A DNA stretch of 64,000 nt from the NCBI GenBank assembly GCA_963798505.1, contig CAWCTX010000005.1, positions 992,001-1,056,000 of the forward strand, written 5' to 3'. The notes under the pieces are model-generated. The model ran no database searches. It was not told the origin of the DNA and was given only the letters and a program-made list of their open reading frames with translations. This stretch comes from CAVWSM01 sp963798505. Its GTDB lineage: Bacteria; Actinomycetota; Actinomycetes; Jiangellales; Jiangellaceae. Below are positions 29,530-38,701 of the stretch, piece after piece. A program made the position numbers and the translations under genes. Each line of letters begins with the position of its first letter. Position 1 is the first letter of the stretch.

Positions 29530-29619
29530 GAGCGGTCGCGACTGGCGTACGAGGTGGGTTCAACCACCGGGGAGCGGCCGGCACCACCAGCACCGCGCCG
29601 TCCGCCTGGGCGCCCTGGG
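29530..29619 (+). promoter_or_regulatory. ZTP (pfl motif) riboswitch upstream of glyA
   Basis: The 125 bp before glyA contain the pfl-motif elements in the correct order: GCGACTGGCG, then AACCACCGGGGAGCG, then a variable stretch and CCGCCTGGGC, about 30 bp before the glyA start. This RNA class binds ZTP/ZMP, a signal of low 10-formyl-THF, and turns on one-carbon genes such as glyA. No T-rich terminator is visible, so control may be on translation. Confidence 0.78.
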
Positions 29620-29648
29620 TCACGTCAGACCGACCCTGGGAGCGCGCC

Positions 29649-30923
29649 ATGTCGCAGCAAGACCTCACCTCTCCGCTCGCCGCCGCCGACCCCGAGATCG
29701 CCGCCCTCGTCGATGACGAGGGTCGTCGTCAGCACGACGTCATCCGGCTCATCCCGAGCGAGAACTACGTGTCGCAGGCCGTCCTCGACGCGGCCGGGAC
29801 GCTGCTCACCAACAAGTACTCCGAGGGGTACGTGGGGCGGCGCTACTACGAGGGCCAGCAGGTCATCGACCAGGTCGAGCAGCTCGCCATCGACCGGGCG
29901 AAGAGCCTGTTCGGCGTCGAGCACGCCAACGTCCAGCCCTACTCCGGCTCGCCGGCCAACCTCGCGGTCTATCTGGCGTTCCTCCAGCCGGGCGACACGG
30001 TCATGGGGATGTCGCTCCCCATGGGTGGCCACCTCACGCACGGCTGGGACGTCTCGGCCACCGGCACCTGGTTCCGCCCGGTGCGCTACGGGGTGCGCCG
30101 CGAGACCGGCACCGTCGACCTCGACGAGGTGCGCGACCTGGCGCTGGCCGAGCGGCCCAAGGTCATCTTCTGTGGTTGGACGGCGATCCCCCGCAGGGTC
30201 GACTTCGCGGGATTCGCTGCGATCGCGCGCGAGGTCGATGCCGTGCTCGTCGCCGACATCTCGCACATTGCCGGCCTGGTCGCCGGCGGCGCGCACCCCT
30301 CGCCGGTCGGGCACGCCGACGTGATCACCACGACCACGCACAAGTCGTTGCGAGGGCCGCGCGGCGCCATGCTGCTCAGCGACTCGGTGCATGCCAAGGC
30401 GCTGGACCGAGCCGTCTTTCCCGGCCTGCAGGGCGGGCCGCACAACCACACGACGGCCGCCATCGCGGTAGCCCTTCGCGAGGCGGCTACGCCCGAGTTC
30501 GCGGCGTACGCCCGGCAGGTCGTCGCCAACGCGGCCGCACTCGCCGAAGCCCTGCGCGACCGCGGCTTCGACCTCGTCTCCGGCGGCACCGACACCCACC
30601 TGATCCTGGTCGACCTGACTAACAAGGGCATCGGTGGCAAGCCCGCCGCCAAGGCCCTCGACCGGGCCGGGATCGAGCTCAACTACAACACCGTGCCGTT
30701 CGACCCCCGTAAGCCGTTCGACCCCTCGGGCATCCGGCTGGGCAGCCCGGCCGTCACGACCCGCGGTTTCGGCGTACGGGAGATGGCGCAGGTGGCCGCG
30801 TGGATCGACGCGGCGGTTTCGGCCGCGGCGAAGGACGACGTAGCCGCTCTGGACCGCATCGCGGGCGAGGTGCGAGAGCTGTGCGCGGGGTTCCCGATCC
30901 CCGGCTGGCCCAGCGCCAACTAA
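29649..30923 (+). CDS. glyA: Serine hydroxymethyltransferase
   Basis: PLP enzyme that converts serine and THF to glycine and methylene-THF. It has 424 residues from ATG 29649 (GGGAG upstream). Motifs are LIPSENYVSQAVLDAAGTLL, NKYSEGYVGRRYYEG, VQPYSGSPANLAVYLAFLQP, and the PLP lysine in VITTTTHKSLRGPRGAML. The gene is intact and sits behind a ZTP riboswitch, so purine and folate status likely control it. Confidence 0.97.
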   Translation: MSQQDLTSPLAAADPEIAALVDDEGRRQHDVIRLIPSENYVSQAVLDAAGTLLTNKYSEGYVGRRYYEGQQVIDQVEQLAIDRAKSLFGVEHANVQPYSGSPANLAVYLAFLQPGDTVMGMSLPMGGHLTHGWDVSATGTWFRPVRYGVRRETGTVDLDEVRDLALAERPKVIFCGWTAIPRRVDFAGFAAIAREVDAVLVADISHIAGLVAGGAHPSPVGHADVITTTTHKSLRGPRGAMLLSDSVHAKALDRAVFPGLQGGPHNHTTAAIAVALREAATPEFAAYARQVVANAAALAEALRDRGFDLVSGGTDTHLILVDLTNKGIGGKPAAKALDRAGIELNYNTVPFDPRKPFDPSGIRLGSPAVTTRGFGVREMAQVAAWIDAAVSAAAKDDVAALDRIAGEVRELCAGFPIPGWPSAN

Positions 30924-30927
30924 CCCA

Positions 30928-30977
30928 TGATCATGAAGGATCGCCCGCCCCCTGAGGCGGAGGATCCTTCATGATCA
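30928..30977. terminator. Terminator hairpin after glyA
   Basis: Perfect 15-bp arms TGATCATGAAGGATC (30928-30942) and its complement (30963-30977) flank a 20-base loop that can form a further CGCC/GGCG stem. It starts four bases after the glyA stop. It shares TGATCATG with the palindrome at 14.9 kb. Confidence 0.75.
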
Positions 30978-31059
30978 CGGGAGACACGGGCGCGCCGGCG
31001 CGTCCCGCATGCTGGACAATCCTGGCCGCCTCGCGGACGCGGCTGACAGCATCTCGTTC

Positions 31060-31143
31060 ATGCCAGCAGCGCCACGACTCGTAGTACGACGCCACGTCGA
31101 CTACGGCCGCCTGTCGCGCTCGCTGTGTCCGTCGGCCTGTTGA
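31060..31143 (+). CDS. Leader peptide of the cysteine/sulfite reductase operon
   Basis: A 27-codon frame reads MPAAPRLVVRRHVDYGRLSR followed by SLCPSAC and a stop. The core RRHVDxGRxSxSLC is the signature of small leader peptides found before cysteine and sulfur genes in many actinobacteria. In mycobacteria such Cys-rich uORFs act as cysteine-responsive attenuators. Here Cys codons fall at positions 23 and 27, next to the stop, 112 bp before the sulfite reductase start. No standard ribosome site is seen, so a leaderless mRNA is possible. Confidence 0.75.
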   Translation: MPAAPRLVVRRHVDYGRLSRSLCPSAC

Positions 31144-31255
31144 CGCCCCGACCAGCCCGTCCGCGGTCACGCGTCACGCCGACCCCCTGACATCGCCGTC
31201 CGGGTCGTCGTTCGGTTGCCGCCTGGCTCGCCTCCGACAAGGGACGTACTTCCTG

Positions 31256-32938
31256 ATGAACGCGCCGACGCCCACCACCGCCTCGCGCCGACCTCGGCGC
31301 GGCGAGGGCCAGTGGGCGCTGGGCTACAGCGAGCCGCTCAACGCCAACGAGCGGTTCAAGAAGGACGACGACGGCCTCAACGTCCGCGCCCGCGTCGAGA
31401 ACATCTACCAGCACACCGGGTTCGCGGGGATCGACCCGCAGGACCTTCGCGGGCGGTTGCGTTGGTGGGGGCTCTACACGCAGCGCCGCCCGGGCATCGA
31501 CGGCGGCCGGACGGCCGTACTCGAGCCGCACGAGCTGGACGACGAGTACTTCATGCTGCGCGTACGGATCGACGGCGGCCAGCTCACCACCACTCAGCTG
31601 CGCGCCATCGCCGACATCTCAACGACGTACGCGCGGGACACCGCCGACATCACCGACCGGCAGAACGTGCAGCTGCACTGGATCCGCATCGAGGACGTCC
31701 CCGCGATCTGGGAGCGCCTCGAGGCGGTCGGGCTGTCCACCACTGAAGCCTGCGGCGACACACCACGCGTGATCCTGGGCAGCCCCGTCGCCGGCATCGC
31801 AGCCGCCGAGCTGATCGACGGGACACCGGCCATCGACGAGATCCACCGGCGGTTCGTCGGCTCGCCGGAGTTCTCCAACCTGCCGCGCAAGTTCAAGACC
31901 GCGATCAGCGGCCTGCCCGACATCTGCCACGAGACCAACGACGTCTCCTTCGTCGGGGTCGTCCACCCCCAGCACGGCCCGGGCTTCGACCTCTGGGTCG
32001 GTGGCGGCCTGTCGACCAACCCCAAGCTCGCGGTCCGCCTCGGCGCATGGGTGCCGCTCGACGAGGTGCCCGATGTGTGGGCCGGAGTCATCGGCATCTT
32101 CCGCGACTACGGCTACCGCAGGCTGCGCAACCGGGCGCGGCTGAAGTTCCTCGTTGAGGACTGGGGTGCGGAGAAGTTCCGTCAGGTGCTGGAGACCGAG
32201 TACGTCGGCCGTGCGCTCCGCGACGGGCCGGCTGTCGACCCCGGGACGCAGCCGTACGACCACGTCGGCGTGCACCCGCAGGTCGACGGCCGGTTCTACA
32301 TCGGGGTCGCGCCGACGGTCGGTCGCGTCTCCGGCACGACGCTCGCCAAGCTCGCCGACGTTATCGAGGCTCACGGTTCGACCCGCCTGCGCACGACTCC
32401 GTACCAGAAGCTCGTCGTGCTCGACGTCGAGCAGGACCATGTCGAGCCACTCATCGAAGAACTCGCAGCGCTCGACCTCGTCGCTCGGCCGAGCGTGTTC
32501 CGCCGCAACACGATGGCCTGCACAGGCATCGAGTTCTGCAAGCTGGCGATCGTCGAGACCAAGGCGACCGCGGCCGACGCGATTGCCCAGCTCGAACAGC
32601 GGCTTGCCGACGTGACCGACCAGCTCGACGTGCCGATCACGCTCAATGTCAACGGCTGCCCCAACTCGTGCGCGCGCATCCAGGTCGCCGACATCGGCCT
32701 CAAGGGGCAGATCGTGCTCGACCGGGACGGGAACCAGGTCGAGGGCTTCCAGGTGCACCTGGGCGGCGGCACCGGCCTGGATGCCGGGTTCGGCCGCAAG
32801 GTCCGTGGGCTCAAGACGACGGCCGCCGACCTGCCCGACTACGTCGAGCGGGTGGTCCGGCGGTTCGTCGCCGGGCGGGAGTCCGGGGAGCGGTTCGCCC
32901 AGTGGGTCGTCCGAGCCGACGAGAGGGAGCTGGCATGA
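31256..32938 (+). CDS. Assimilatory ferredoxin-sulfite reductase
   Basis: A 560-residue siroheme/4Fe-4S enzyme that reduces sulfite to sulfide. It has two nitrite/sulfite reductase halves, with DITDRQNVQLHWIRIEDVP in the first. The cluster cysteines are in NTMACTGIEFCKLA and VNGCPNSCARIQVADIGLKG. Neighbours cysH, siroheme genes and a Cys-type leader favour sulfite over nitrite. ATG 31256 has only a weak ribosome site (AAGGGACG at a distance). Confidence 0.93.
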   Translation: MNAPTPTTASRRPRRGEGQWALGYSEPLNANERFKKDDDGLNVRARVENIYQHTGFAGIDPQDLRGRLRWWGLYTQRRPGIDGGRTAVLEPHELDDEYFMLRVRIDGGQLTTTQLRAIADISTTYARDTADITDRQNVQLHWIRIEDVPAIWERLEAVGLSTTEACGDTPRVILGSPVAGIAAAELIDGTPAIDEIHRRFVGSPEFSNLPRKFKTAISGLPDICHETNDVSFVGVVHPQHGPGFDLWVGGGLSTNPKLAVRLGAWVPLDEVPDVWAGVIGIFRDYGYRRLRNRARLKFLVEDWGAEKFRQVLETEYVGRALRDGPAVDPGTQPYDHVGVHPQVDGRFYIGVAPTVGRVSGTTLAKLADVIEAHGSTRLRTTPYQKLVVLDVEQDHVEPLIEELAALDLVARPSVFRRNTMACTGIEFCKLAIVETKATAADAIAQLEQRLADVTDQLDVPITLNVNGCPNSCARIQVADIGLKGQIVLDRDGNQVEGFQVHLGGGTGLDAGFGRKVRGLKTTAADLPDYVERVVRRFVAGRESGERFAQWVVRADERELA

Positions 32939-33090
32939 CTGAGTCGGCCACCCGCGCGGTCCCCTTCTACTGCCCGTTCTGCGGCGAGGAGACGCTGCGG
33001 CCGTACGAGGAGCCGCACGGCGCTTGGGAGTGTCGCTCCTGCGCCCGCGTCTTTGTCGTCAAGCTGACCGGATTGGTGGTGCGATCATGA
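32935..33090 (+). CDS. Small CxxC zinc-ribbon protein of the sulfate reduction operon
   Basis: A 51-residue protein with two zinc pairs, YCPFCGEETLRPYEEPHG and WECRSCARVFVVKLTG. It overlaps the sulfite reductase stop and the cysH start by four bases each, so it is an integral part of the operon. Similar short proteins sit between sir and cysH in other actinobacteria, with no proven function. A role as rubredoxin-like carrier or assembly factor is only a guess. Confidence 0.75.
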   Translation: MTESATRAVPFYCPFCGEETLRPYEEPHGAWECRSCARVFVVKLTGLVVRS

Positions 33091-33852
33091 CCGCGCTCGT
33101 CGAGGAGATCCCGGCGACGCCGTGGACCCCGCCGCACGGCGCGTTCCCGCCGCCCCCGGAGCGAGACACCGAGCGAGTTGGCGCGGCTCGTCACGAAGCT
33201 GCCGCGCGCGAGCTGGAGGGCGCGAGCGCCGAGGAGATCCTGCGCTGGGCCGCCTCCGAATTCGGCCCGGGTCTTGTTGTCACCGCCTCGATGGCCGACG
33301 GCGTGTTGGCACATGTAGCGGGCCGCGCCGTCCCCGGCACGCGCGTGCTGTTCCTGGACACCGGCTACCACTTCGCCGAAACGCTCGGCACACGAGACGC
33401 CGTCGCAGCAACCACGCCTGTCGACGTACGGACGGTCGCACCGCCGCTGACCAAGGCGCAGCACGAGGCCGAGTTCGGCAAGCTGTACGAGACCAACCCC
33501 GACCTGTGCTGCCAGATCCGCAAGGTGTGGCCGCTCGACCAGGCACTGCGGCCGTACACCGCGTGGGCGTCCGGCATCCGCCGCTCCGAGTCGGCGACGC
33601 GCGCGAAGACCCCGGTCGTCGGGCTGGGACGCGCGGCGGCGCCTGGTCAAGGTGAACCCGCTCGCGCAGTGGACGGACGAGCAGGTCGACGCGTACGTGA
33701 TCGAGCACGGCATCCTCGTCAACCCGCTCCGCGAGATCGGGTATGCCTCCATCGGCTGCGCGCCCTGCACCCGCCCCGTCGCGCCGGGCGAGGACCGGCG
33801 CGCCGGCCGCTGGGCGGGCCGGGCCAAGACGGAGTGCGGGATCCACACGTGA
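33087..33852 (+). CDS. cysH: Adenylyl-sulfate (APS) reductase CysH, one frameshift
   Basis: Reduces APS to sulfite with thioredoxin. The rejoined protein is about 254 residues: FLDTGYHFAETLGTRDAV, the cluster cysteines in DLCCQIRKVWPL and IGCAPCTRPV, and the catalytic Cys in TECGIHT. The two Cys pairs indicate the 4Fe-4S APS reductase type. The frame breaks near 33625. One extra base separates AKTPVVG from WDARRRLVKVNPLAQWTDEQ, and the total length is one base over 255 codons. Confidence 0.92.
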
Positions 33853-35042
33853 CCGCACCCGCCTATCCGCTGCTGCTCGACGTCGCCGGTCGACGGTGCG
33901 TCGTGGTCGGTGGCGGGCCGGTTGCTGCGCGGCGGGCGCGGGGGTTGGCGTCGGCCGGTGCCGAGGTTGTCCTCGTGGCGCCAGGCGTGTGCGAGGACGC
34001 GTTCGATCTCGTTGTCGCCGGCGGCGCGCGGTGGCTGCAACGCTCGTACGAGCCTGGCGATCTCGACGGCGCCTGGGTCGTGCACACCGCCACGGGTGAC
34101 CGGGAGGTCGACGCGCAGGTCACCGCCGACGCGGAGAACGCCCGCGTGTGGTGCGTGCGCGCCGGTGACGCGGAGCAGTCGACAGCCTGGACACCAGCAG
34201 TGGCACGGGTCGGCGATGTCACGGTCGCGGTGAATGCCGGGGCCGACCCGAGACGGTCGAGCGTGCTGCGCGCCGCGGTGCAGACCGCACTCGACACGGG
34301 AACGCTGCCCGTCCGGCGGCATCGGCCGGGGCGAGGGCATGTCGCTCTCGTCGGCGGCGGTCCCGGGCTCGCGTCGCTCATCACCGCGCGCGGCCGGCAG
34401 CTGCTGGCCGAGGCCGACGTCGTCATCACCGACCGGCTCGGCCCGCGCGCGCTCCTCGACCACCTCGACCCCGACGTCGAGGTCATCGACGTGGGCAAGG
34501 CACCCGGTCACCACCCCGTACCCCAGGACGAGATCAACGAGCTGCTCGTCGAGCACGCCAGCGCGGGTCGTCGCGTCGTACGGCTCAAGGGCGGCGACCC
34601 GTACGTCCTCGGCCGCGGCGGCGAGGAGGCGCTGGCCTGCCGCGAGGCCGGAGTGGACGTCGAGGTCGTGCCAGGCGTGACGAGTGCCGTCTCGGTGCCC
34701 GCGGCCGTGGGCATCCCGGTCACGCACCGCGGCTTGTCGAAGCAGTTCACGGTGGTGTCGGGGCACGAGGGGCTCGATTGGCCGTCTCTCGCATCGGTCG
34801 AGGGGACGCTGATCTTTCTCATGGGCGTGACGCTGCTCGCCGAGACCGCAGCGCAACTCATCGCCCATGGCAAGGATCCGTCGACGCCGGCCGCGGTTGT
34901 CGAGGACGGATACGGGCCGCGGCAGCGGCTGGTCAGCGGACGGCTCGAGACGATCGCGGACGATGCCGAACGCGCAGGGGTGCGGCCACCGGCAGTCGTC
35001 GTGGTCGGCGACGTAGTCGCACTCGCGGCCCAGCTCGGATGA
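33849..35042 (+). CDS. Siroheme synthase (CysG-like fusion with uroporphyrinogen-III methyltransferase)
   Basis: A 397-residue fusion. Residues 1-150 form the NAD-dependent precorrin-2 dehydrogenase-like part (LLLDVAGRRCVVVGGGPVAA). The rest is uroporphyrinogen-III C-methyltransferase with HVALVGGGPGLASLITARGR, VIDVGKAPG, VVRLKGGDPYVLGRGGEEAL and VPGVTSAVSVPA. It supplies the siroheme used by the sulfite reductase two genes upstream. GTG 33849 overlaps the cysH stop by four bases, which decides the start. Confidence 0.92.
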   Translation: MTAPAYPLLLDVAGRRCVVVGGGPVAARRARGLASAGAEVVLVAPGVCEDAFDLVVAGGARWLQRSYEPGDLDGAWVVHTATGDREVDAQVTADAENARVWCVRAGDAEQSTAWTPAVARVGDVTVAVNAGADPRRSSVLRAAVQTALDTGTLPVRRHRPGRGHVALVGGGPGLASLITARGRQLLAEADVVITDRLGPRALLDHLDPDVEVIDVGKAPGHHPVPQDEINELLVEHASAGRRVVRLKGGDPYVLGRGGEEALACREAGVDVEVVPGVTSAVSVPAAVGIPVTHRGLSKQFTVVSGHEGLDWPSLASVEGTLIFLMGVTLLAETAAQLIAHGKDPSTPAAVVEDGYGPRQRLVSGRLETIADDAERAGVRPPAVVVVGDVVALAAQLG

Positions 35043-35716
35043 CGTCGCTGCTGCTCGTCTCGCACGGCAGCCGCGACCCGCTCGCCCAGGAGACCACCGC
35101 GCGGCTTGCGGACGCTGTTGCCGATGAGCTGCCGGGCGTCGCGGTTGGCATCGGGTATCTCGAGCTCGCGACTCCCACCGTCATCGAGGCCTTCAACGCT
35201 CTGCCGGGTCCCGTTGTCGTACAGCCGCTGCTCTTCACTCCTGCCTTCCACGCGACGATCGATCTGCCGGCGCAGTTGGCCGAGCGTCCCGGCACACGCG
35301 TGGCGCCGGTGCTCGCCCCGGACCCGTTGCTGCTCGATGCGCTGGATCGGCGACTGACTGAGACGGGTGTGGCGGCAGATGCGCTCGTCCTCGCGTCCGC
35401 GGGCACCAGCGTCGAGGCCGCACGCAAGCAGCTCGACGACGTTGCTGCGGACTGGGGCAAGCGGCACGGCCTCCCCTGCGTCGCCGCCTACGCCTCTGCT
35501 GCCGACCCCGACGCCGGTGCGGCGGTGCGGGCATTGCGCGACGCGGGAGCATCGTCGGTGGTCGTCGGGTCGTTGTTCGTCGCACCCGGGCTGCTCCAGC
35601 GGCGTGCCGCTGAGTCCGCGCTTGCGGCGGGCGCCGCCGCCGTCGCCGAGCCGCTGGCCGACGCGCCGGAGCTCGTACGCCTTATCGTGAACCGGTTTCA
35701 GGCCATCGTTGCCTGA
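35039..35716 (+). CDS. Sirohydrochlorin chelatase (CbiX/SirB type)
   Basis: A 225-residue CbiX-type chelatase that should insert iron into sirohydrochlorin to finish siroheme. It starts MTSLLLVSHGSRDPLAQETT with the metal/substrate His of HGSRD. PLLFTPAFHATIDLPAQL carries a second conserved His, and the repeated half ends with VGSLFVAPGLLQRRAAES. ATG 35039 overlaps the previous stop by four bases. It is the last gene of the operon and converges on ppk2 with 16 bp between stops. Confidence 0.9.
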   Translation: MTSLLLVSHGSRDPLAQETTARLADAVADELPGVAVGIGYLELATPTVIEAFNALPGPVVVQPLLFTPAFHATIDLPAQLAERPGTRVAPVLAPDPLLLDALDRRLTETGVAADALVLASAGTSVEAARKQLDDVAADWGKRHGLPCVAAYASAADPDAGAAVRALRDAGASSVVVGSLFVAPGLLQRRAAESALAAGAAAVAEPLADAPELVRLIVNRFQAIVA

Positions 35717-35732
35717 TGCAACCGTGACGCGA

Positions 35733-36620
35733 TCAGCTCTCCAGCACTCGCTTTCGCTCCACCTCAACGTCGAACTTCGCCGGCGGCCACTGCAGGTCGA
35801 GCGCGCGTAGGTGCTCGAGCATCAGGTGGGCGATCGCCCAGTTGCGGTACCACTTGCGGTCGGCCGGGACTACGTACCAGGGCGCTGCTTCCGTGCTGCA
35901 CTTCTCCAGGGCCAGCTCATAGGCGGCCTGGTAGTCGGGCCACAGCGCACGCTCGTCGACGTCGCCAGGGTTGTACTTCCAGTGCTTGGTGGGATCGTCG
36001 AGGCGCGCAAGCAGGCGTGCCTTCTGCTCTTCGTTGGAGATGTGCAGCATGACCTTGATGACGGTGCATCCGCTGTCGACGATGGACTTCTCGAACTTGT
36101 TGATCGAGGCATAGCGGCGGTTGATCGTCGACAGTGGTACGAGCTTGCGGACACGAGCGATGAGCACGTCCTCGTAGTGCGACCGGTCGAACACCCCGAC
36201 CTGGCCGGGCGCCGGCACCCGCTGCCGGATTCGCCAGAGGAAGTCGTGCTTGCGCTCCTCCTCCGTCGGCGCCTTGAACGCGGTGATGTCGACGCCCTGC
36301 GGGTCCATGAGACCGACGACGTGCCGCATCGTGCCGCCCTTACCGGACGTGTCCATGCCTTGTACGACGAGCAGCAGGCTGTGCTGCCCACCGATGCGGC
36401 CGTTGGCGTAGAGCCGCTCTTGGAGGTCCGACATTTCCCCCGCGAGCGAGGCCACCACCTTTGCGGCCTCAACCTTGTCGCCGGAGAACCCCGGCGTCGC
36501 CCGGGCGTCGATGGCCTTCAGGTCCACCTTGCCGGCGGGAACCCGCAACAGGTCCGACACCGATGCCTGCACCGGCGTGCCCGTGGCTTTGGCCTTGGTC
36601 TTCTTGCCCTTCTTCGCCAT
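35733..36620 (-). CDS. ppk2: Polyphosphate kinase 2 family protein
   Basis: A 295-residue PPK2 enzyme transferring phosphate between polyphosphate and nucleotides. Walker A is VVQGMDTSGKGGTMRHVVG near residues 85-103, Walker B is GVFDRSHYEDVLIARV, and WYVVPADRKWYRNWAIAHLM lies near the C-terminus. As a single-domain protein of about 300 residues it is probably a nucleoside mono- or diphosphate kinase type. The N-terminus is very basic (AKKGKKTKAKATG). Confidence 0.93.
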   Translation of the reverse strand: MAKKGKKTKAKATGTPVQASVSDLLRVPAGKVDLKAIDARATPGFSGDKVEAAKVVASLAGEMSDLQERLYANGRIGGQHSLLLVVQGMDTSGKGGTMRHVVGLMDPQGVDITAFKAPTEEERKHDFLWRIRQRVPAPGQVGVFDRSHYEDVLIARVRKLVPLSTINRRYASINKFEKSIVDSGCTVIKVMLHISNEEQKARLLARLDDPTKHWKYNPGDVDERALWPDYQAAYELALEKCSTEAAPWYVVPADRKWYRNWAIAHLMLEHLRALDLQWPPAKFDVEVERKRVLES

Positions 36621-36715
36621 GCGGGCAATCTTGGTGCACTCGTGCCAATCTGTCGCGCTCGCCTCCGCACCAAAGAACGGTGCGTCGGCTCGCCGCTTCG
36701 TCGTACGCTCGCATC

Positions 36716-36934
36716 ATGTGCCGAAGCATCAAGACCCTGCGCGAGCCGTTCACCGAGGGCGTCGGGCCCGATGACGTGCGCGCGGCCGCGCTTCAATACG
36801 TACGCAAGGTGAGCGGCTTCCACCACCCCGCGCCGCACAACCAGGACGTGTTCGACGAGGCCGTGGATTCCGTGGCGGCCGCGACGCAGCACCTGCTGGA
36901 CCACTTGATGGTCCGCGGTGCGAAGGCGAGCTGA
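36716..36934 (+). CDS. DUF2277 family protein
   Basis: A 72-residue protein with the exact N-terminal signature MCRSIKTLREPF of DUF2277, then ALQYVRKVSGFHHPAPHNQD and a C-terminal helix. The function is unknown, although the invariant Cys2 and paired histidines suggest metal or cofactor binding. It diverges from ppk2. Confidence 0.85.
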   Translation: MCRSIKTLREPFTEGVGPDDVRAAALQYVRKVSGFHHPAPHNQDVFDEAVDSVAAATQHLLDHLMVRGAKAS

Positions 36935-37017
36935 CGACCAAAGTCAACAGCGCGCTCGGTCGATGCTGTCGAGAGCCGCTGGCACACCGGTCGTTGCAGC
37001 GTGTCGGGGGGTGCCCG

Positions 37018-38701
37018 TCAGAAGGGTGGCGGGTCGTCGTGTGGTGGGTTGGGGTGGGTGGCCCATTCGGCGCGGAACTCGTCGATGCGGGCCTGGTTGG
37101 CGGCGCGGCGGGCCAAACCGGGCGAGGGCTGTCGGAGGCGGGCGGCGGCCTCGCGCTGTTCGGTGTCGGTGGGCCCGATCTGGGTGGCCGGTCGGTCGGT
37201 GACGATGCCGGTTGGTGAGGTCCAGCGGACCGCGCCGGCGGTCAGTGGGAGGGCCTGCCAGCGGTACCAGGTTTTGGCGCGGTTGATCCACCCGGTCAGG
37301 GCCCCAGGTTGGTGGCGCTGGTCGGCCCGCCGTGTTCCCACGGTTGACGGTGGTCGGTCTCGGTGCGGTGCGCGGGCGTGTTCGACGTCGGAAAGGTGCA
37401 GGTGACGTCGCGGGCCCGCACGAAGTCCTGCAGCGTTTGGGGTGGCCGGTAGACGGTGTGCCCGTAGTCGAGCAGCACCCCGGAGGCCGGGTCGGTGAGC
37501 AGCCGCCGCCACACCCCGTCGGCGGCGAGCGCGCGGGCCTGGTCGGCGGTGATCGGCCCGTAGCCGGCCAGATGGCCGGGCAGGTCGTCGATGCCGGCCA
37601 GCGTGGTCCACGACACGGTGACCTGGATGTGCGGGCGCCCGGCGCGGTCGCGCAGCCGCAGCAGCGGGTCCGGCTCGTCGGGGCAGCCCGCGGGCCGCGG
37701 GCCGCGCTCGGCGCCGCCGTCGTGGTGCGGGTCGTCGCCGTCGTCGTGGGGATCGTCGGTGCGCTCGTCGTGCTCGGGCTCGTCGGTGTCGTCGGGGCGG
37801 ACGTCGTCGTCGGTGGGGAGGCTGTGGCCGCAGCCGGGTTGGCAGCCGCCGGTGTGCCCGGTGCGCAGCACGTCGTGGCAGATCCGCACCAGGGCGTCGG
37901 CGCGGCGCTGCTGTTTGGTCCGCCCGTCGTGCGGGTCGGCGTCGCGCAGCGCGTCGGCGACCTGGTCGATGATCTGGTCGACGATGGCGAGCCCCTCGGC
38001 GGGCAGCTCACCGAACAGCTGGCCCATGCCGTCCTCGCCGGGCCGGGTGGTGACCCGGCGGGCGGCCCGCGCCTGGGCGTGCCGCTGCGCGGCGTCGCGC
38101 GGGTCGGCGATGATGACCAGCCGGCGCAGCCGGTCGAGCAAGCTTGCCGGCGGTCAACCCCGGCGCCTCGGCGAGGATCTGCTGCTCGACCTCGCGGGCC
38201 ACCTCGTCGGGCAGCGGGCGCAGCGCCTCGACGATCAGCCTGGCCCGCCACCCGTCGACCACGCCGCCGGCCAGCGCGGCGTGCAGGTCGGGGTGCTCGT
38301 CGACCAGCTCGCGGGCGGAGAGCAGCCGGCCCTTCGCGGTGGCCGGCGCGAGGCCGAACACCACCGAGGTCTCCAACGCCGCGGCGTCCAGGGCGTGCCG
38401 GTCATCGTCGAGCGCCTCCGCACCGGGCGGCAGCTCACCGTCGGCGAACGGCGAGAGCCGCGACAGCGTCGCCAGCAGCGAGCTGCTGGCGGGCCTGCAG
38501 CGCCCGCTGGGTCTGCTCGGTGTCGGCGATCTCGGCCAGCAGCGCGGCCCGATCCAGCCCACCAGAGGTCAGCCGCTGCAGCTCGACGTCCAGCAGGTCG
38601 TCGGCGACCTCGTCGGTGGGCAGGTCGTCGAGCTGCCAGGACTGCTCGGCCCACGCGTCCAGCTGCTGCTGGCTGAGCTGGTCGAGCCGGTCGGGGTCCA
38701 T
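37018..38701 (-). CDS. DUF222/HNH (13E12-like) protein, three frameshifts, degenerate HNH
   Basis: A protein of about 561 residues in the DUF222 family common in actinobacteria. Starting at ATG 38701 (MDPDRLDQLSQQQLDAWAEQ), the frame changes near 38480, 38150 and 37300. Pieces are LLSARELVDEHPDLHAALAG, ARLIVEALRPLPDEVAREVE, an Asp/His-rich insert, and the C-terminal HNH region TETDHRQPWEHGGPTSATNL. The usual LCRRHHR after the HNH core is replaced by LTGWINRAKT and one zinc Cys pair is missing, so nuclease activity is doubtful. Confidence 0.8.

Noticed and set aside
30931..31170. Minus-strand 79-codon frame between glyA and the sulfite reductase
   Set aside because: It runs through the glyA terminator and opposite the conserved Cys leader peptide; no start signal or motif.
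32967..34868. Long minus-strand open frame (633 codons) opposite cysH and the siroheme synthase gene
   Set aside because: The plus strand holds conserved proteins with known motifs. In this GC-rich genome antisense frames stay open because stop codons are rare; the product has no domain.
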